From DATBQN01 sp963755825 (GTDB lineage Bacteria; Acidobacteriota; Thermoanaerobaculia; Multivoradales; UBA5704): a stretch of DNA of 64,000 nt. The notes under the pieces are model-generated. The model was given only the letters and a program-made list of their open reading frames with translations. It was not told where the DNA came from and did not search any database. Below are positions 61,239 to 64,000 of this stretch, piece after piece. The number at the start of each line of letters is the position of its first letter. The stretch's first letter is position 1. The stretch spans positions 186,001 to 250,000 of the forward strand of contig CAVWLA010000001.1 of NCBI GenBank assembly GCA_963755825.1, written 5' to 3'. The translations under genes were made by a program, and so were the position numbers.

Positions 61239-61522
61239 CAAATCTCCCTTCGATGCGGGCTCGATGCTGACGAGCCTGCTGACTTCGTATTCGTCCCTCA
61301 GGTTACCTTCTCATTCGCCAACGCTGCAAGCCTATCGTTTCATCGCACTGCCGCGATCAGCCGATGCCCCGGGGCATCCCCACCGAATGGAACCAGCCGT
61401 CTTCTGGGAGAGGGGAAGACGCCCCTGCATCGCGAGCACCGGGGCGACTACCAACGTGTGGTGGTACTTGTTGGGGTCTGCGGCGCGCCCAGCCGTATTC
61501 AGCCCAATTTTCAAGCGCGTGA

Positions 61523-61551
61523 CGGCCCGGTGTGCGGCGCACGCCGGGCCG
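61523..61551 (-). terminator. Hairpin after the choice-of-anchor D gene
   Basis: The arms CGGCCCGGTGTGC and GCACGCCGGGCCG (61523-61535 and 61539-61551) pair over 13 positions with one G-U and a GGC loop, 8 bp after the stop codon of the minus-strand gene. There is no T-run. The 280 bp between this and the lipoprotein start hold nothing I recognise. Confidence 0.65.
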
Positions 61552-61559
61552 CGGTCGGG

Positions 61560-63731
61560 TCAGTTGACGGTGCCGCCGAGGGTGAAGGTGTAGGGACCCG
61601 CGGGATCGCCCGAGATCGTCACCGTCCCCCCATAGCTCCCGGCGCTCGCGGCCAACAGCCGGATTCTGAATGTGCCGGTGCCGCCGGCCGGGATCGACGT
61701 CGGCGGACTGACGAGCAGGCTGAAGCCGCCGCTCGAGCTCAGGATGGAGCTCGCATTGTCGATCGAGATCGCCGCAGCGCCGTTGTTGGTGATGGTGAAG
61801 GCGCGCGACACCGCGACGTTGGCGGTGGTCGCCGGGAAGCTCGCGTAGCTGCCGCCCGGCGGGATCGAGATGCCGTCTCCCGAGAGGACGGAGAGGCTGT
61901 AGGGGACCGCCGAGGACGAGACCGTCCCCGTGAGATTGAACGTGAAGGTGGGAGTCGCCGAATCGTTGCTCGTGATGGTCGCCGTGCCGCTGCAGCTCCC
62001 GGCTTGCGTCGAGGAGAGCCGGATCCGCCCGGTGGAGGTGCCGCCGGCGCCGCTGATCGGAGTCGGCGGGTTGGCGATGAGCGAGAAGCAGCCGTTCGGG
62101 CTCGACACGGCGACGTTGCCGAGCGTCAAGTCGCCCATCCCAGTGTTGCTGATGGTGAAGGCCTGGGACAGGGGTGTTCCGGCGGCGGTGCTGCCGAACG
62201 AATAGGTGCCGCCGTTCTGGATGGCCGCGCCGCTGGCGCTCCACGTCACGCCCATCGCCGGCGCCGCCGCGACGCCGGTTGCCACGAGGTTGATCGTCCA
62301 GGGGGTGCCGCCGGCGGTGAACTTCATGGTGCCGTAGGAGGAGGTCGCGCTGGTCGGGGTGAACCGGACGGTCGACAGCAGGGTCTGGTTCGGCGCCATC
62401 GTGCCGCCGTTCGCAGAGTCGAGGAGGAAAGCCGCGTCGCCGGCGACGACCGGCAGGGAGAGCGTCAGGTTGGAGGGCGAGATATTGGTGGTCTGGAAGG
62501 TCACCCGCAGAGGCTGGCCGATGGCGGCTTGGCCGAGGTTGTAGGTGCCGCCGTTCGCCACCGCGCCGGCGGGGCCGCGGAAGGTGACGCCGCTCGGCTG
62601 GGTCTGGAGCGTCGCCGTGAGGGGGAAGGTGAAGGGCGAGGGCGTCGAGTTGCTGGAGATCGATATCTGGCCGGGGAAGGTCCCGGTTCCGTTCTTGGAG
62701 AAGGTCACCGAGAAGAGGGCGGTGCCGCCGTTGGCGGCGACCGACGACGGCGGCACCGAGGCGAGGGAGTAGCCGTCGCCGCTCACCAGCATGTTCGGGT
62801 TGCTGATGGTGAGCGCGACGTTGCCGCTGTTGGTGATGCGGAAGGTGTGCGTCACCGCCGAGCCGGGCAGCGGCGTGCCGAAGGAATCGCTCTGGCCCGG
62901 GCTCATCGAGGCGTTGTTGTTGGTGACGTCGGCGACTTTGATCACCGCCGCCGCCCCGATGCCGGAGCCGGTGAGATTGATCTTGAAGGTGCCGTTGCCG
63001 ACCGAATCGTTGCTCTTGATGGTCAGCCCCGCGGAGTAGAGGCTCCCCGAGGTGGGGGCGAAGGTGACCGTGAAGGTGGAGGTTCCGGCGTTGATGGTCT
63101 GCAGCGGTTGGGTGGTGGTGAAGCCGGCGCCCGATTCGCCGACGTTGGAAACGGTGAGCGCCGTGGCGCCATAGTTGGTGATCGTGAAGACCTGGCTGGC
63201 GGTGGTCCCGCCGAGGGTCGTCGGGAAGTTGAACGCGGAACCCGGCGCGATCGGTGTCGAGCCCGCCGCGACGGAGATCGTCGCCGACGGGTTGAGGAGC
63301 CTCCAGCTCACCGGGAAGATGAATCCGGCCGAGCCCTCGCAGCTCACGATGCCGGTGTAGTCGCCGTACTGAGGGCTGGTGAGGAAGATGTGCATGTCGT
63401 AGTGGAGACCGGGATAGATCGGTTCGCCCGGGCCGTCCGCCGGCAGGTCTCCGAGGGCCCAGGGAGAGCTGATCGAGCAGTTGTGGATCTCGAGGTCGAA
63501 GGTCTCCAGGTTGATGAGGGCGAGCAGCCGCACATTCTCGGTGCCGATGACATGTCCGACTCCGAAGTTGTCACCGCTGGCGGGCACCGTCGTGTTGGAC
63601 ACGGTGTCGAAGATCTCGACATAGCCAGGGTTCCTCGATTGGGCCGCCGCGGCTCCCGCGAGCTGGAAGAGGAGGAGCAGCAGCAGGAGCGGCGCGGCGG
63701 GCGCGAGGAAACGGGAACGGGCTTGGTGCAT
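61560..63731 (-). CDS. Secreted choice-of-anchor D (ASH/HYDIN-like Ig-fold) repeat protein
   Basis: From the ATG at 63731, behind AGGAG, the 723-residue protein has a signal peptide (LAPAAPLLLLLLLFQLAGAAAA). After a unique N-terminal domain with two Cys come five Ig-like repeats of 90-110 residues. Each opens with a phrase such as SQVFTITNYGATALTVSNV, THTFRITNSGNVALTISN, RVTFQTTNISPSNLTLSL, SQAFTISNTGMGDLTLGNV or SRAFTITNNGAAAISIDN, and ends near FKINLTGSG-type strands. Such repeats build extracellular stalks or adhesins. No sorting or anchor sequence follows the last repeat, so it may be fully secreted. The gene is Thr/Ser/Asn-rich and of lower GC than its surroundings. Confidence 0.9.
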   Translation of the reverse strand: MHQARSRFLAPAAPLLLLLLLFQLAGAAAAQSRNPGYVEIFDTVSNTTVPASGDNFGVGHVIGTENVRLLALINLETFDLEIHNCSISSPWALGDLPADGPGEPIYPGLHYDMHIFLTSPQYGDYTGIVSCEGSAGFIFPVSWRLLNPSATISVAAGSTPIAPGSAFNFPTTLGGTTASQVFTITNYGATALTVSNVGESGAGFTTTQPLQTINAGTSTFTVTFAPTSGSLYSAGLTIKSNDSVGNGTFKINLTGSGIGAAAVIKVADVTNNNASMSPGQSDSFGTPLPGSAVTHTFRITNSGNVALTISNPNMLVSGDGYSLASVPPSSVAANGGTALFSVTFSKNGTGTFPGQISISSNSTPSPFTFPLTATLQTQPSGVTFRGPAGAVANGGTYNLGQAAIGQPLRVTFQTTNISPSNLTLSLPVVAGDAAFLLDSANGGTMAPNQTLLSTVRFTPTSATSSYGTMKFTAGGTPWTINLVATGVAAAPAMGVTWSASGAAIQNGGTYSFGSTAAGTPLSQAFTISNTGMGDLTLGNVAVSSPNGCFSLIANPPTPISGAGGTSTGRIRLSSTQAGSCSGTATITSNDSATPTFTFNLTGTVSSSAVPYSLSVLSGDGISIPPGGSYASFPATTANVAVSRAFTITNNGAAAISIDNASSILSSSGGFSLLVSPPTSIPAGGTGTFRIRLLAASAGSYGGTVTISGDPAGPYTFTLGGTVN

Positions 63732-64000
63732 TCGGTTCTCCTGACCGTCTCGAGCGGTCTCTTGGGCGTTGGCATCGTCTGCCGCCACAGCGGCCGGCGG
63801 TCTTCGACAATGCCGAATGGCATTCCAACGGCCGTGCCAGGCCTCAAGACGCCTGCGGTCCCACTCCAACTCGCTGAGCCACTTGATAAAACATCGCTTG
63901 CGCAAGGCCGCGGCCAACCGGGCGGGTGCGCACCGCGTTGGCAGGTGTGCCCTCGCCTTGGGCGATGCCGACGCCTCGCGGGGGCTGCTTCATGACCTCG
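63732..64000. other. Right edge without an assignable gene
   Basis: The 269 bp upstream of the secreted repeat gene hold its ribosome site and presumably its promoter. A plus-strand frame beginning near 63819 (HLIKHRLRKAAANRAGAHRV, then ALGDADASRGLLHDL) stays open to the window end and could be the start of a basic protein. It has no recognisable motif, and the stretch may be non-coding. Confidence 0.35.

Noticed and set aside
61224..63995. 923-residue open frame on the plus strand opposite the choice-of-anchor D gene
   Set aside because: Arg/Gly-rich translation without motif, antisense to a protein with signal peptide and five regular repeats.

Overview
The window is GC-rich bacterial DNA of about 70 percent GC. 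Genes are long and densely packed, with many GTG and TTG starts and many 4-base stop/start overlaps. A Gram-negative member of the Acidobacteriota, perhaps Thermoanaerobaculia-like, fits best. The clues are an orphan duplicated MacB/FtsX permease of the ADOP type, an FG-GAP/ASPIC secreted protein, a large exported M14 carboxypeptidase, choice-of-anchor D repeats, lipoproteins and lipid A-type envelope genes. This placement is inference from gene content, not from a marker gene. No rRNA, tRNA, CRISPR array or intact insertion sequence was recognised.

Left part (1-14.2 kb). The window opens in the last carrier and thioesterase domains of a non-ribosomal peptide synthetase. Next come a secreted protein, an FG-GAP/ASPIC protein, and an acyltransferase pair (PlsC-like plus FeeM/OlsB-like) that suggests an N-acyl aminolipid. 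A tightly coupled minus-strand operon follows (14232 down to 5934). It encodes a GT-B-like transferase, an SpsF-type cytidylyltransferase, a two-subunit transketolase, a class III aminotransferase, an SDR, a KdsC-like phosphatase, a NeuB-family synthase without SAF domain, and a fatty-acid-hydroxylase family protein. Together these look like a route to a CMP-activated ulosonic acid. Three of the genes carry single-base lesions: two tyrosine codons read TAG, and there is one +1 frameshift.

14.3-25.4 kb. An OmpR-type two-component system, a YncE-like propeller, a PAP2 phosphatase and an ArnT-like glycosyltransferase form a probable envelope-remodelling set. A shared direct repeat (TCATC-N6-TCATC) lies before three of its transcription units. 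A PstS-OmpA fusion, a DUF4388-TonB fusion and the ADOP permease follow.

25.4-47.6 kb. A cupin-MetRS-like fusion resembles the hydrazine (N-N bond) synthetases of natural-product pathways. Then come an M14 peptidase, a membrane patatin, an exported peroxiredoxin, a lipoprotein esterase, a cysteine-rich secreted peptide paired with a beta-propeller, a radical SAM enzyme behind a small conserved-looking protein, several secreted proteins, a LytS/LytTR two-component system, a subtilisin-like protease and an exported MsrA.

47.6-64 kb. A remnant of an AbrB/VapB-type antitoxin precedes a second coupled minus-strand operon (57268 down to 47946): methyltransferase, membrane glycosyltransferase, asparagine synthetase, Mur-ligase-like enzyme, NMT1-like protein, PaaK-like adenylating enzyme and methyltransferase. 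Divergent from it is a candidate selenoprotein with an in-frame UGA in a UxxC motif and a SECIS-like hairpin. Behind that lies an array of eight 42-bp units, each able to form two hairpins whose stems co-vary between units. A nitronate monooxygenase, a duplicated DoxX-like protein, a small lipoprotein and a five-repeat choice-of-anchor D protein complete the window.
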